Assembly: GCA_944325355.1 (NCBI GenBank)
Contig: CALUZS010000017.1
Location: forward strand, 1-64,000
DNA: 64,000 nucleotides
Reading direction: 5' to 3'
Source of the DNA: an uncultured Parabacteroides sp.
GTDB lineage: Bacteria > Bacteroidota > Bacteroidia > Bacteroidales > Tannerellaceae
Below, piece after piece: positions 36,789-47,400 of this stretch. Both the position numbers and the translations under genes were made by a program. A model generated the notes under the pieces. That model was not told where the DNA came from, ran no database searches, and worked only from the letters and a program-made list of their open reading frames with translations. Each line of letters starts with the position of its first letter. Position 1 is the first letter of the stretch.

Positions 36789-36996
36789 TCTCTTTAAGAG
36801 AGGTACTTCATATAATAACTGGTTAATTCAGGTAATGTTAATATATAAGCAGACCACGTGTTTGCCTAACAAATCACCCTTTCCTGCAACCGTTTCCAAT
36901 AGACTCTCTCTTTTAATATCAATTTTTAGCCGTCTGTTAATGGGAATTATGAGATTTTTTGTACTTTTGCGGTGTATAAAACCTCTCTTAAAGAGA
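36789..36996. promoter_or_regulatory. Invertible promoter segment 2, OFF orientation
   Basis: A 16-bp perfect inverted repeat, TCTCTTTAAGAGAGGT at 36789-36804 and its complement at 36981-36996, bounds 176 bp. The core is again a palindrome of TCTCTT/AAGAGA type. Inside, TACTTTTG (36962-36969) points right, 11 nt from the right repeat, the same geometry as segment 1. The 177 bp between the two segments show no gene. Confidence 0.68.
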
Positions 36997-37020
36997 AAGT
37001 TATCCCCTCTACCATAAAAT

Positions 37021-37048
37021 AGGGACAGAAGCACATGCTTCTGTCCCT
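37021..37048. terminator. Intrinsic terminator between segment 2 and DUF6078
   Basis: Perfect 12-bp stem AGGGACAGAAGC / GCTTCTGTCCCT with an ACAT loop. The flanks are only moderately T/A-rich. It would stop DUF6078 readthrough into the capsule switch region, or rightward transcripts from the OFF-oriented promoters. Confidence 0.65.
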
Positions 37049-37147
37049 ATATATTTCATACTCTTATAAACCAACTATCATCATAAAGGAATAAAGAGAT
37101 TCGTCTCTCACTGTGGTTGTCCGCAGTAATCTCTGCGAATATCAACC

Positions 37148-37213
37148 AGTCCTTTGCAAGAAGGACTGGAATCTTTCTTCCAAAGGATTGGAATCCTCCT
37201 TCGTCAGGACAGG
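37148..37213. repeat. Three tandem 22-bp imperfect repeats
   Basis: Three consecutive 22-mers (37148-37169, 37170-37191, 37192-37213) each end in the pattern RGGAYWGG and can fold on themselves. The first forms a 9-bp hairpin with its flank (CCAGTCCTT/AAGGACTGG). The array ends exactly where the DUF6078 stop codon begins. Confidence 0.55.
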
Positions 37214-37648
37214 TCAACCGTTCCAGAGCAGCCCTGTCTCATACCTGTCGAATTCGAGATCCTCGGTCACTCCTACTTTCCGCAAAGCATCACGGATAAA
37301 TTGTTGCTCGACGGGAGATAAGGCAATATTTCCCTTTCTTCGGTCATAATATGGATTCCTCCCGTACCGTCCCATCAATATCGACACGAACGCGGTATAT
37401 TGCGACGGGTACATCCGCCGCTGCATGCCGGTAAAGCCAAGGGCGTAGGTGACCGGTGCAGAGTCGCGAAAATAAGGGCATTGGTCATCCTTCGTGCAAC
37501 GGGCGGGGTTCAACAGTGACAACACATTCTCGCTCTCCAGCAGGCGCTGGTAGGCAATCTGATGCAGGCAACAGGAGGCACGCGCACAGTCTCCGTGCAG
37601 GCAAACGGTATATCCCGGCGGGACATCCTTGTAAAGTTTCGCTGGCAT
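37214..37648 (-). CDS. DUF6078 family protein
   Basis: 144 residues, Cys-rich at the N-terminus: DVPPGYTVCLHGDCARASCC, then LNPARCTKDDQCPYFRD. The C-terminal half (GFTGMQRRMYPSQY, then GRYGRNPYYDRRKGNIALSP) is the conserved part of DUF6078, a family of Bacteroidales proteins about this long with no known function. The paired Cys suggest metal or Fe-S binding. It follows the DUF3109 gene, another Cys-cluster protein, by 5 nt, so the two probably share an operon. Confidence 0.75.
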   Translation of the reverse strand: MPAKLYKDVPPGYTVCLHGDCARASCCLHQIAYQRLLESENVLSLLNPARCTKDDQCPYFRDSAPVTYALGFTGMQRRMYPSQYTAFVSILMGRYGRNPYYDRRKGNIALSPVEQQFIRDALRKVGVTEDLEFDRYETGLLWNG

Positions 37649-37653
37649 ATCGG

Positions 37654-38235
37654 TTACTCTCCTTTTTGTTTAAGCCACTCGGTAGCACACTCTTCCAATG
37701 CAGCATACCATTGCTCTCCGAACTTCCTGACGAGCGGCTCTTTCAGAAACTGGTAGACGCGGACACGCTCTTTCTCACCCAGCAGGGCAGCCGCCTTGCA
37801 CACGTCCCATTTGTGGTAGTTCACGGCTTTAAAGTCGGGGTATTCGGTTATCCGGACGGGGTACAAGTGACAGGAAACCGGCTTGTAGAACGATGTTTTA
37901 CCCTCGCGGAACGCCTTCTCAACGGCGCATTTGCAGGTGCCGTCGCTGTCGTAACAGGTAAACACACAATCTTTCCCGTCGACGATGGATGTCACTCGGT
38001 CGCCCTCTTCGTCAACATACGACACGCCCTGACGGTCGATTACCGCCTTCGCCTTCTCCGAGAGGTCGTTCCACACCACCGGGAGAACCTTTTCCAGCTC
38101 CTCCACTTCCCCGGGTTCGAGGGGCGCACCGGAGTCGCCCTCCACACAGCACTCTCCTTTGCAATGCGACAAGTCACAGAGGAAAAACTTCTCTATAACA
38201 TCCAAGCTCACCAACGTATCATCAATCTGTATCAT
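37654..38235 (-). CDS. DUF3109 family protein
   Basis: 193 residues. Conserved Cys positions in FFLCDLSHCKGECCVEG, CVFTCYDSDGTCKCAVEKA, PVSCHLYPVRI and WDVCKAA match DUF3109, related to YkgJ-type zinc/iron-chelating cluster proteins. Common in Bacteroidetes; function unknown, metal binding likely. It lies between gpmI and DUF6078 on the same strand but behind the gpmI terminator. Confidence 0.82.
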   Translation of the reverse strand: MIQIDDTLVSLDVIEKFFLCDLSHCKGECCVEGDSGAPLEPGEVEELEKVLPVVWNDLSEKAKAVIDRQGVSYVDEEGDRVTSIVDGKDCVFTCYDSDGTCKCAVEKAFREGKTSFYKPVSCHLYPVRITEYPDFKAVNYHKWDVCKAAALLGEKERVRVYQFLKEPLVRKFGEQWYAALEECATEWLKQKGE

Positions 38236-38271
38236 AGCTTACACTCGTATACATATATTTATAATAGAAAA

Positions 38272-38305
38272 AGACCAAGCCGGTCACTGAAGCCGTGCTT
38301 GATCT
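38272..38305 (-). terminator. gpmI terminator
   Basis: On the minus strand AGATCAAGC pairs with GCTTGGTCT (one G-T pair), followed by TTTTTC. It lies 24 nt past the gpmI stop. Confidence 0.75.
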
Positions 38306-38328
38306 TTCTCAGATGTACATTTATAACG

Positions 38329-39855
38329 TTATTTGTTAATCAATGAATGACCTGTCATTTCCGCAGGCTGCGGCAATCCCATAATCTGAAGGATTGAGGG
38401 AGCAACATCTGCCAGAACGCCGTCTGCGACCTTGGCTGCCTTGTTCTCGGTTACATACACGAACGGCACTGGGTTCAGCGAGTGCGCCGTGTTCGGAGTA
38501 CCGTCTTCGTTCAATGCATGGTCGGCATTTCCGTGGTCGGCGATGATAATCACCTCATACCCGTTAGCCTTTGCAGCTTCTACCGTGTCATGCAAGCAGC
38601 TATCCACCGCTATTACCGCTTTCTCTATCGCTTCATATACACCGGTATGACCCACCATATCACCGTTGGCATAGTTGCAGACGATGAAGTCGTACTGTTT
38701 TGTATTGATGGCGTCAACCAGTTTGTCTTTCACTTCGTAAGCACTCATCTCCGGTTTCAAATCGTAAGTGGCAACTTTAGGAGAAGGAACCAATATACGG
38801 TCTTCGTTATCGAACGGAGTCTCGCGTCCGCCATTAAAGAAGAAAGTAACATGTGCATATTTCTCGGTCTCCGCAATGTGGAGTTGTTTCTTTCCTTGCG
38901 CTGCCAGGTACTCGCCCAATGTGTTCTCTACGTTCTCTTTGTCGAACAAGATATGCACGCCCTTGAAAGAAGCATCATACGGAGTCATGCAAAAGTACTG
39001 CAAGCCCGGAATCGTGTGCATGCCTGCTTCCGGCATGTCTTGCTGCGTGAGCACGATGGTAAGCTCTTTCGCACGGTCGTTGCGGTAGTTGAAGAAGATA
39101 ACCACGTCGCCCTCCTGAATGGTAGCTACCGGTTTGCCATTCTCAACATGGACAATCGGTTTCACAAATTCGTCGGTTACACCATCGTTGTAAGACTCTT
39201 CCATTGCCTGTACCATACATTCGGCAGCTTTACCTTTGCCTTCCACCAACAAGTCATAAGCTTCTTTCACGCGCTCCCAACGTTTGTCGCGGTCCATGGC
39301 ATAGTAACGTCCAACGATAGATGCAATCTTACCGCCGGTAGTTTTCAAATGATTCTCCAATGTCTCAACAAAGCCTTTTCCGCTCTTCGGATCGGTATCA
39401 CGTCCGTCCATGAAACAATGAACATAATGTTTGCTTATTCCATATTCTTTTGCGATGTCCGTCAGTTTCAACAAATGTTCCAAAGAACTATGTACACCTC
39501 CGTCAGAGAGCAAGCCCATAAAATGAATTTGCTTTCCGTTTTCCTTGGCATAACCATACGCGCGTTTGATTTCCGGGTTTTCCATAATCGTGTTCTGGCG
39601 GCACGCGCGATTTATTTTTACAAGATCTTGGTAAACGATACGTCCTGCACCGATATTTAAGTGTCCTACTTCGGAATTCCCCATTTGGCCGTCAGGAAGT
39701 CCTACGTTTTCACCTGAAGCTTGCAACTGTGAGTTCGGGTAATTCGCCAACAAGTAATCCCAATAGGGTGTCGGTGTATTGAATATAACATCATCTTTTT
39801 GGCGGTCTCCTATGCCCCACCCATCGCAAATCAATAAAAGTGCTTTCTTACTCAT
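38329..39855 (-). CDS. gpmI: 2,3-bisphosphoglycerate-independent phosphoglycerate mutase
   Basis: 508 residues, the usual length. Alkaline-phosphatase fold: [10 protein letters not shown] (metal D11), the phosphoserine nucleophile in [12 protein letters not shown] (S61), [11 protein letters not shown] and the late ADHGNADH metal site. It interconverts 3- and 2-phosphoglycerate in glycolysis using two manganese ions. Monocistronic by the looks: a perfect -7 box upstream and a terminator downstream. Confidence 0.97.
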   Translation of the reverse strand: MSKKALLLICDGWGIGDRQKDDVIFNTPTPYWDYLLANYPNSQLQASGENVGLPDGQMGNSEVGHLNIGAGRIVYQDLVKINRACRQNTIMENPEIKRAYGYAKENGKQIHFMGLLSDGGVHSSLEHLLKLTDIAKEYGISKHYVHCFMDGRDTDPKSGKGFVETLENHLKTTGGKIASIVGRYYAMDRDKRWERVKEAYDLLVEGKGKAAECMVQAMEESYNDGVTDEFVKPIVHVENGKPVATIQEGDVVIFFNYRNDRAKELTIVLTQQDMPEAGMHTIPGLQYFCMTPYDASFKGVHILFDKENVENTLGEYLAAQGKKQLHIAETEKYAHVTFFFNGGRETPFDNEDRILVPSPKVATYDLKPEMSAYEVKDKLVDAINTKQYDFIVCNYANGDMVGHTGVYEAIEKAVIAVDSCLHDTVEAAKANGYEVIIIADHGNADHALNEDGTPNTAHSLNPVPFVYVTENKAAKVADGVLADVAPSILQIMGLPQPAEMTGHSLINK

Positions 39856-39897
39856 AATTGTAATTATCTATTGTTATTCTATTTTCAAATTCCGGCA

Positions 39898-39905
39898 CAA
39901 AGGTA
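39898..39905 (-). promoter_or_regulatory. gpmI -7 box
   Basis: TACCTTTG, perfect consensus, 42 nt before the gpmI ATG. Confidence 0.6.
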
Positions 39906-40032
39906 ACTAATTCTGCTACTAAATAGGCTAATGCACATACATTTTAGTATTATTTTAATACGCTACCGACAAACAGCGTCCCTTCTCCGAAGCAATCCTG
40001 CAGACCACGGTCTCTTGCATTTCCTTTTTTGC

Positions 40033-40040
40033 TACTTTTG
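40033..40040 (+). promoter_or_regulatory. -7 box abutting the metalloprotease start
   Basis: TACTTTTG ends 5 nt before the ATG at 40046. If used, the mRNA would be leaderless or nearly so. Confidence 0.5.
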
Positions 40041-40045
40041 CAGGT

Positions 40046-40744
40046 ATGAAACAAATCCTCAGACATCCGTCACTGGGAGATATAACCGTCCACACCCATC
40101 CAAGGGCTACCCGCTACACAGTAAAGGTTGCCAACGGGAAAGTCTCGGCGACAATGCCCTCATCCGGTAGTTTCCGGAAACTCTACGACTTCATCAACGA
40201 AAACGAAAGCCGGCTGGAAGCGGCACTGTTAGAGTATCCGAAAAGAAATTACATCGATGAGAGTTTCCGGTTCAAGACCTTGACGTTCGACGTTTCCGTC
40301 ACCCGTTCGGATGTCTCCAACTTCTACCTGACGTTAAGCAACGGACAGCTGCGGATAGCCTGCCCCTCCGATACGGATTTCCACTCCGATGAAGTGCAAG
40401 AGCGGGTAAAGAAGATGATTGGCAGCGCGCTAAGACACGAAGCAAAAAGGATTCTGCCCAAACGGCTGGACGAACTTGCCGGCAAGCACGGGTTCAGCTA
40501 TGCCGAGGTAAAAATCAACGGTAGCCGAACACATTGGGGCAGCTGCACCTCCCGGAAGAACATCAACTTGTCGTATTCGCTCCTGCTGCTTCCTCCGCAC
40601 CTGATTGATTATGTACTCCTACATGAGCTTTGCCATACGCTGGAGATGAGCCATAACCAACGCTTTTGGGAATTGCTCGACAATACATGCGGCAACCGCG
40701 CAAAAAGCCTTCGTCAAGAACTACAAAATTACAGGATGTTGTAA
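40046..40744 (+). CDS. YgjP-like M48-type metalloprotease
   Basis: 232 residues. The zinc motif HELCH (H193, E194, H197) is followed by MSHNQRFW, giving the third ligand (H203) as in the YgjP/DUF45 family. NGSRTHWGSCTSRKNINLSY just before is also diagnostic. A cytoplasmic zinc-dependent peptidase by family; its substrate is unknown. It is separated from ruvA by 92 nt. Confidence 0.87.
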   Translation: MKQILRHPSLGDITVHTHPRATRYTVKVANGKVSATMPSSGSFRKLYDFINENESRLEAALLEYPKRNYIDESFRFKTLTFDVSVTRSDVSNFYLTLSNGQLRIACPSDTDFHSDEVQERVKKMIGSALRHEAKRILPKRLDELAGKHGFSYAEVKINGSRTHWGSCTSRKNINLSYSLLLLPPHLIDYVLLHELCHTLEMSHNQRFWELLDNTCGNRAKSLRQELQNYRML

Positions 40745-40836
40745 AGCAACCAAATTGGAAATCTGCAATGTTTTTTATACATAGATATACGTTTCCTCCT
40801 TTTTTTGCGTTATAGTAATCAAACAAAGATTGAGAT

Positions 40837-41433
40837 ATGATAGAATACATAAAGGGGGAAATCGCAGAGCTTTTCCCGACACAAATGGTTTTGGAATGTA
40901 ACGGCATCGGATACCTGCTAAATATATCGCTGAATACGTTTACGGCTTTCAACGGTAAACAGGAGGGGAAAATTTATGTTCACGAAATTATCCGCGAGGA
41001 TTCCTATACACTCTATGGATTCCAGTCAAAGGAAGAGCGTGAGCTTTTCATATTGCTCACATCCGTTTCCGGTGTTGGTCCGAACACGGCACGCATGATT
41101 CTTTCATCCTTCACTCCGTCCGATTTGGTACAGGTCATTGCCGACAAGAACGAAGACGCGCTGACATCCGTGAAAGGAATCGGTTCCAAAACATCCCAAC
41201 GCATACTGGTAGACCTGAAGAACAAGGTAAAAAACATAGGAATCACCGCATCTGCCAACGTCTCAACAAACTCATATACCGGCACATCGGCAATTGCCGA
41301 AGAAGCAGTTGCCGCTTTAGTCATGTTAGGATTCGCCAAACCGGCTTCACAAAAGGCAGTCTCCTCCATACTGAAAGCAGCCCCGGGTTCTACTGTCGAA
41401 CAAGTTATCAAACAAGCTTTGCGGATACTATAA
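40837..41433 (+). CDS. ruvA: Holliday junction branch migration protein RuvA
   Basis: 198 residues. The OB-fold N-terminus (MIEYIKGEIAELFPTQMVLE), the acidic-pin region, two helix-hairpin-helix motifs (LTSVSGVGPNTARMIL and LTSVKGIGSKTSQRIL) and a C-terminal RuvB-binding domain (AEEAVAALVMLGFAKPA) are all present. It tetramerises on Holliday junctions and loads RuvB. In Bacteroidetes, ruvA commonly precedes sprA, as here with a 40-nt gap. Confidence 0.96.
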   Translation: MIEYIKGEIAELFPTQMVLECNGIGYLLNISLNTFTAFNGKQEGKIYVHEIIREDSYTLYGFQSKEERELFILLTSVSGVGPNTARMILSSFTPSDLVQVIADKNEDALTSVKGIGSKTSQRILVDLKNKVKNIGITASANVSTNSYTGTSAIAEEAVAALVMLGFAKPASQKAVSSILKAAPGSTVEQVIKQALRIL

Positions 41434-41473
41434 CCTTTCTGTTCTTGCCATACCGATTGAACGGGAGAAATCT

Positions 41474-44400
41474 ATGAACAGATGTTACATTACATACATA
41501 ATTTGCGTTATTTCCTTTTTATTCAGTATAAACATTTTTACACTGAATGCAAATAGTAATGCAAAAACAATAGTACCCTACGGGACCGGCAGGACAGAAG
41601 AACCAGACACGGTACAGACACATTTCCCCGTGGCAAAAACATCTCCAAACGAATATGAAGACCTGAAAAAAGAGAATCCGGTCGACTTGAAAAACCCAGA
41701 CAACATCAAAACGACCATCGAGTATGATGTCAAAACAAACCGGTATATCCTGCGGACAAAAGTTGGAGACTTGGATATTGCAACACCGATGACTCTGACT
41801 CCCGAAGAGTATCAGGATTACAGTCTGAAACGTTCCATCCAAGCCTATTACCGGGAGAAATATGCCAAAGAATACGAGGAGGAGACAAACAAAAAATTCA
41901 GCTTGACCGACATGCAGTTTGACATCGGTCCTGCCGACCGCATATTTGGTCCCGGTGGTGTGAAAATAAAGACACAAGGAACAGCAGAAGTCACTCTCGG
42001 ATTGAAAACATCTAACACAAAGAATCCTTCGCTTCCCGAACGCTCCCGCAAACGGACCTACTTCAATTTCGATGAAAGCGTGCAGCTGAACATGCAGGCG
42101 TCGGTCGGTACGAAAGTCAATTTCGACATGAACTACAACACCGAAACCGCATTCGACTTCGACTCGAAGAAATTGAAATTAGGATATACCGGCGATGAAG
42201 ACGAGATTATCAAATCGCTGGAAGCCGGAAACGTAAGCATGACAACAAGCAACTCGCTGATTAACGGCGGAGCTGCCCTTTTCGGAATCAAAGCGGATTT
42301 GCAATTTGGCAAACTGAGAGTCAATGCTCTTTTCGCTCAGCAGGAATCGGAATCGAAAACTGTCAGTTCAAAAGGCGGCGTACAGACACAGTCGTTTGAA
42401 CTGAAGATTGATGAATACGATGAGAACCGGCACTTTTTCCTTTCCCAATATTTCCGGGACATTTACGACCAGGCTTTAAGCAAGCTGCCGTATGTTTCTT
42501 CCGGTATCTATATCACCAAAGTAGAAGTCTGGATTACCAATAAACGGAGTAACTACGACCAGGCCCGGAATATCGTTGCATTCTCTGATTTAGGCGAACA
42601 CAAACACATTCACAATCCACAGTTTACACCCAATGGCTCATCGGATCTGCCGAGAAACGAAGCGAATACGCTCTACCGTACTGTGGTAGACAATTATCCC
42701 GATGCCCGGGAAATCAGCCGGGTGACACAAGCCTTGAACGGATTCATCGAAGGGGGAACCGATTTCGAGAAAATAGAAAGCGCACGCAAACTGGAATCAT
42801 CGGAATATACGGTTAACCAAAAACTGGGATATATCTCCCTGAAAGCCAAACTTCAGTCGGACGAGGTACTGTCGGTTGCCTTCGAATACACCAGCGGCGG
42901 GCAAACGTATCAGGTTGGTGAATTTTCGTCTGACAATTCTACCAATACCAACCAATGCATCTATACCAAACTGCTGAAAGGCACAACCATGTCTCCGGGA
43001 ATGCCGTTCTGGGACTTAATGATGAAGAATGTCTATTCGTTAGGTGCCTACTCCATACAGAAAGAGAAATTCCAATTGAACATCCAATATCAAAGCGACA
43101 CCACCGGTGTCTACCTGAACTATATCCCAGAAGGGAACATAGCAAAGCAACTGTTAATCCGGGTGATGAACCTCGACCGCATCAACTCGAAAGAGCAGAC
43201 GAATCCGGACGGTTTTTTCGACTTTGTTGAAGGGATGACTATCTCTTCTTCCGACGGACGTATCTTCTTCCCGGTAGTAGAGCCGTTCGGTTCTTACCTG
43301 CGTGAAAAAATAGGCAATGATGCCATTGCCGACAAATACGTATTCCAGGAACTATATGACTCGACTCTTACCTATGCACGCCAGATTGCCGAAAAGAACA
43401 AGTTCATCCTGACCGGAGAATTCAAAGCTTCTTCCGGTGCAGAGATACAGCTGGGTGCAACCAACGTGGCAAGAGGTTCGGTAAAAGTAACCGCAGGTGG
43501 AGCTACTTTAACCGAAAATGTGGATTATACTGTCGATTATGCAGCAGGGACCGTCACTATCCTGAACGAAAGCATCGTCTCCAGCGGAACACCCATAAGC
43601 GTCTCCCTCGAGAACCAATCCATGTTCAGCACGCAACGGAAAACAATGTTCGGTCTTGACTTGAATTATGCGCTCAACGAAAAGATTAATTTCGGCGCGA
43701 CAATCATGCACATGTCTGAAAAGCCGTTGACCACAAAAACCGCATTCGGGGAGGAATCGGTAAAAAACACCCTCTGGGGATTCAACACCTCTTACAAAAG
43801 CGAAAGCCAATGGCTTACGAACATGGTCGACAAGCTGCCGCTCCTGACTTTGACAAAGCCGAGCCAAATATCCTTCAATGCCGAATTCGCCCACCTGATA
43901 GCCGGTCATTACGAAAACCGCTACTCCGGACAATACTCTTACCTGGACGATTTTGAAACGACACAAAACGGATATGACTTGCTTAATCCTTACCCCTGGA
44001 CATTGGCAAGCGTACCCTATGACGACGCTTCGACTGCCCTCTTCCCGGAAGCTTCGCTTGTAAACGATATTGAATATGGCAAGAACCGGGCTTTATTGGC
44101 ATGGTATTATATCGACGGGCTTTTCACCCGACGGAACTCCAGCTCCCGGCCCTCTTATATGACACCGGACGATTACTCCGACCATTATGTGCGCGCAGTA
44201 TATTCCGAAGAGCTGTTTCCCGGACGGGATTTGAGTTATAATGAATCAAACACGTTATCCATACTAAACCTCGCTTACTATCCGAATGAACGCGGACCAT
44301 ACAACCTGGATGCCGACGGGATGAATCCGGATGGAACATTGGTAAATCCGGAGAAACGGTGGGGTGGTATGATGCGCCGTATCGAACAGAGCGATTTTGA

Positions 44401-47400
44401 AACTGCCAATATCGAATATATCGAATTTTGGCTGATGGATCCGTTTATCAAAAATCCCAATGCCGAGGGCGGAGACCTTTATTTCAACTTGGGTGAGATC
44501 TCCGAGGATATATTGAAAGATGAAAAGAAATTCTTTGAAAACGGATTACCTATAGACGGCGATTTAAGCAAAATAGATTCCACCGTATGGGGAAAAGTTC
44601 CCCGGCAACAAAGTACGGTTTATGCATTCGACAATACGGCAGGAGCACGAGAACTGCAAGACGTCGGTTTAAACGGCTTATCAGCCGAAGAGGAAAAGAC
44701 CTTCCCTACCTATGCGGAATACTTAGACAAATTAAGAGGAAAACTGACCGGAGAAACATTGGCTCAAATGGAAGCAGACCCTTTCTCTCCGTTCAATTCT
44801 CCCGGTGGAGACCTGTTCAAATATTTCAGGAACTCTTACTACGATGAAATAGAAGCCGACATCTTAACCCGTTACAAACATTACAATGGTACGGAAGGAA
44901 ACTCCACAGCTTCGGACAACTCCAACGGAAGTTCCAATTCATCGGCAAAAACGGTCCCGGATGTCGAAGACTTGAACCAAGACAATACGCTAAACGAAAA
45001 TGAAAAATATTACGAATACAAAGTATCGCTCCGACCAAAAGATATGGTTGTCGGGAATAATTTCATCGCAGACATACGAGAAGCGACACCTCTACTCGCC
45101 AATGGAAACAAAAGCGACGTAGTAAAATGGTACTTGTTCAAAATACCGGTAAAAGAATACCAGCGTTCTGTCGGGGCAATCCGCGACTTCAAAACAATAC
45201 GTTTCATGAGGGTCTACATGACCGGCTTCAAAGAGACAACCATTCTACGTTTCGGAACTTTTGAATTGGTTCGCGGCGAATGGAGAACTTATACAAATGA
45301 CTTGTCGAATCCGACAACGCCCCCGACAATCAACGGGACACTGGAAGTTTCGTCGGTAAACATCGAAGAGAACACGGAACGTACTCCAGTTAACTACGTT
45401 ATCCCACCCGGTGTCAGCCGTGCTATCGATCCAGGGCAACCCACTTTGGTACAACAAAATGAACAGGCTCTTTCACTGAAAGTGACTAATCTGGCATCAC
45501 AAGACGCACGTGCCGTATATAAAAACACCTCTTACGACCTGCGACGGTACAAACGCCTGCAACTGTTCACCCATGCCGAAGCATTTGAAGATGGGGCTGA
45601 AAACGCCACAGCACTGAACGATGGAGATATCTCGGTATTCATCCGTTTAGGCTCAGATTACAAAAACAATTATTACGAATACGAAGTTCCACTGACGCTG
45701 ACTCCAAAAGGTGTTTATAACAACAATGTCGAATCCGACCGGGAACTGGTATGGCCTACGAACAACATGCTGGATTTCCGATTGGAAATCCTGACAAATT
45801 TAAAATTAGCCCGGAATAAAGATAAACGGGCTGGAGCTAACGGTGTCACCTACCAAACCGTTTATTCGGCACTCGACCCGGACAACTCCCGGAACACAAT
45901 AAGCATTGTAGGAAACCCGTCATTAGCTGAAGTCAAAACCATCATGATTGGTATCCGTAACAACTCAAAAGATATCCAAAGCGGCGAAGTATGGGTAAAT
46001 GAACTTCGGCTGACCGATTTTGACGAAGAGGGCGGATGGGCAGCAAATGCAAATCTCAACATCGCCTTATCCGACTTAGGTTCCGTAAACCTCTCCGGAA
46101 GGATTGAGACTGCCGGATTCGGCGCATTAGACCAATCCGTAAATGAACGGCGGCTTGACGATTATTCACAATTCAATATCGCGACGTCCATCGAGATGGG
46201 TAAGTTTTTCCCGGAAAAGGCAAAAGTCAGCATTCCTCTATACTACGCCTACACCAAAGAGACCACCACTCCGCAATATGATCCGCTGAATCAAGATATA
46301 AAACTAAAAGATGCGTTGGATGCCGTTGAAACAAAAGCGGAACGTGACTCCATAAAAGATTATTCGATTGAACGCATTACGACCAAAAGTATTGCGTTCA
46401 ACAACGTGAAAGTCGACATCAAAAGCAAAAATCCGATGCCGTATGACCCAGCCAACTTCTCATTGAGCTACTCATACAGCGAAAATAATATCAAGAACCC
46501 GGAAACGGTCTATGAAACAACAAAAGATTACAGCGGGAACTTCACCTACAACTATACGCCCTATGCCAAACCGTTCCGCCCGTTCAAAAACGTAAAAAGC
46601 AACGGATATACAAAATACCTGAAGCAACTCGGCATAAACTATCTTCCGTCCAATATCAATTTCCAAACCTCCATAACCAGAAACTATTACGAACAGAAAT
46701 TGAGAGACCTGAACGCTTTGCAAAGCGGAACGGAAGATACCGGATTGCTCTCTTTCAGCCAGGAATTCTATTGGGACAGGGCTTTTAGCTTACGTTGGGA
46801 TTTTACCAATGCTCTAAAGATGACTTTCACATCCGGCACAAACGCCCGTATCGAAGAGCCGTACATGCAGGTAAACAAAGAATTGAATCCGGACCAATAC
46901 CAAGTCTGGAAAGACTCGGTAAAACAGAGTATTAAAGATTTGGGGACACCGATGAAGTATGACCAATCTTTTATTGCTACATGGAACATGCCCCTGCAAT
47001 ATATCCCAGCCCTTGACTGGATTAACAGCTCAATCTCCTACAATGCGTCTTACAACTGGGATCGGGGAGCTTCCATCGATGAAGAGCTGGAACTGGGGAA
47101 TACCATCAAAAATCAACGGCAAATCGACTGGCAAGGAGCTTTCAACCTGCAGAACCTTTACAATAAGAATTCCTACTTGAAAGAGGTCAACCGAAAATTC
47201 TCCACAACTCGCCGAACAGTTAAAACAAAGGAAAAGAAACCGTTTGGACGGAGTATTAAACTAAACATGGACAGCGGTGTAATAGTCCGCCACTCCCTTG
47301 CAAGCAAAAAACTTAGCGTAAAGGCACGGACAAGCAGCGGACGGAATTACACTGTAAAATACGAAGTTCTGGATGCAAACCGCATCCGCATCACAAACAA

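Noticed and set aside
38482..39660. 392-codon open frame on the plus strand
   Set aside because: Lies wholly opposite gpmI, whose protein is certain; product has no domain logic. A shadow of the real gene.
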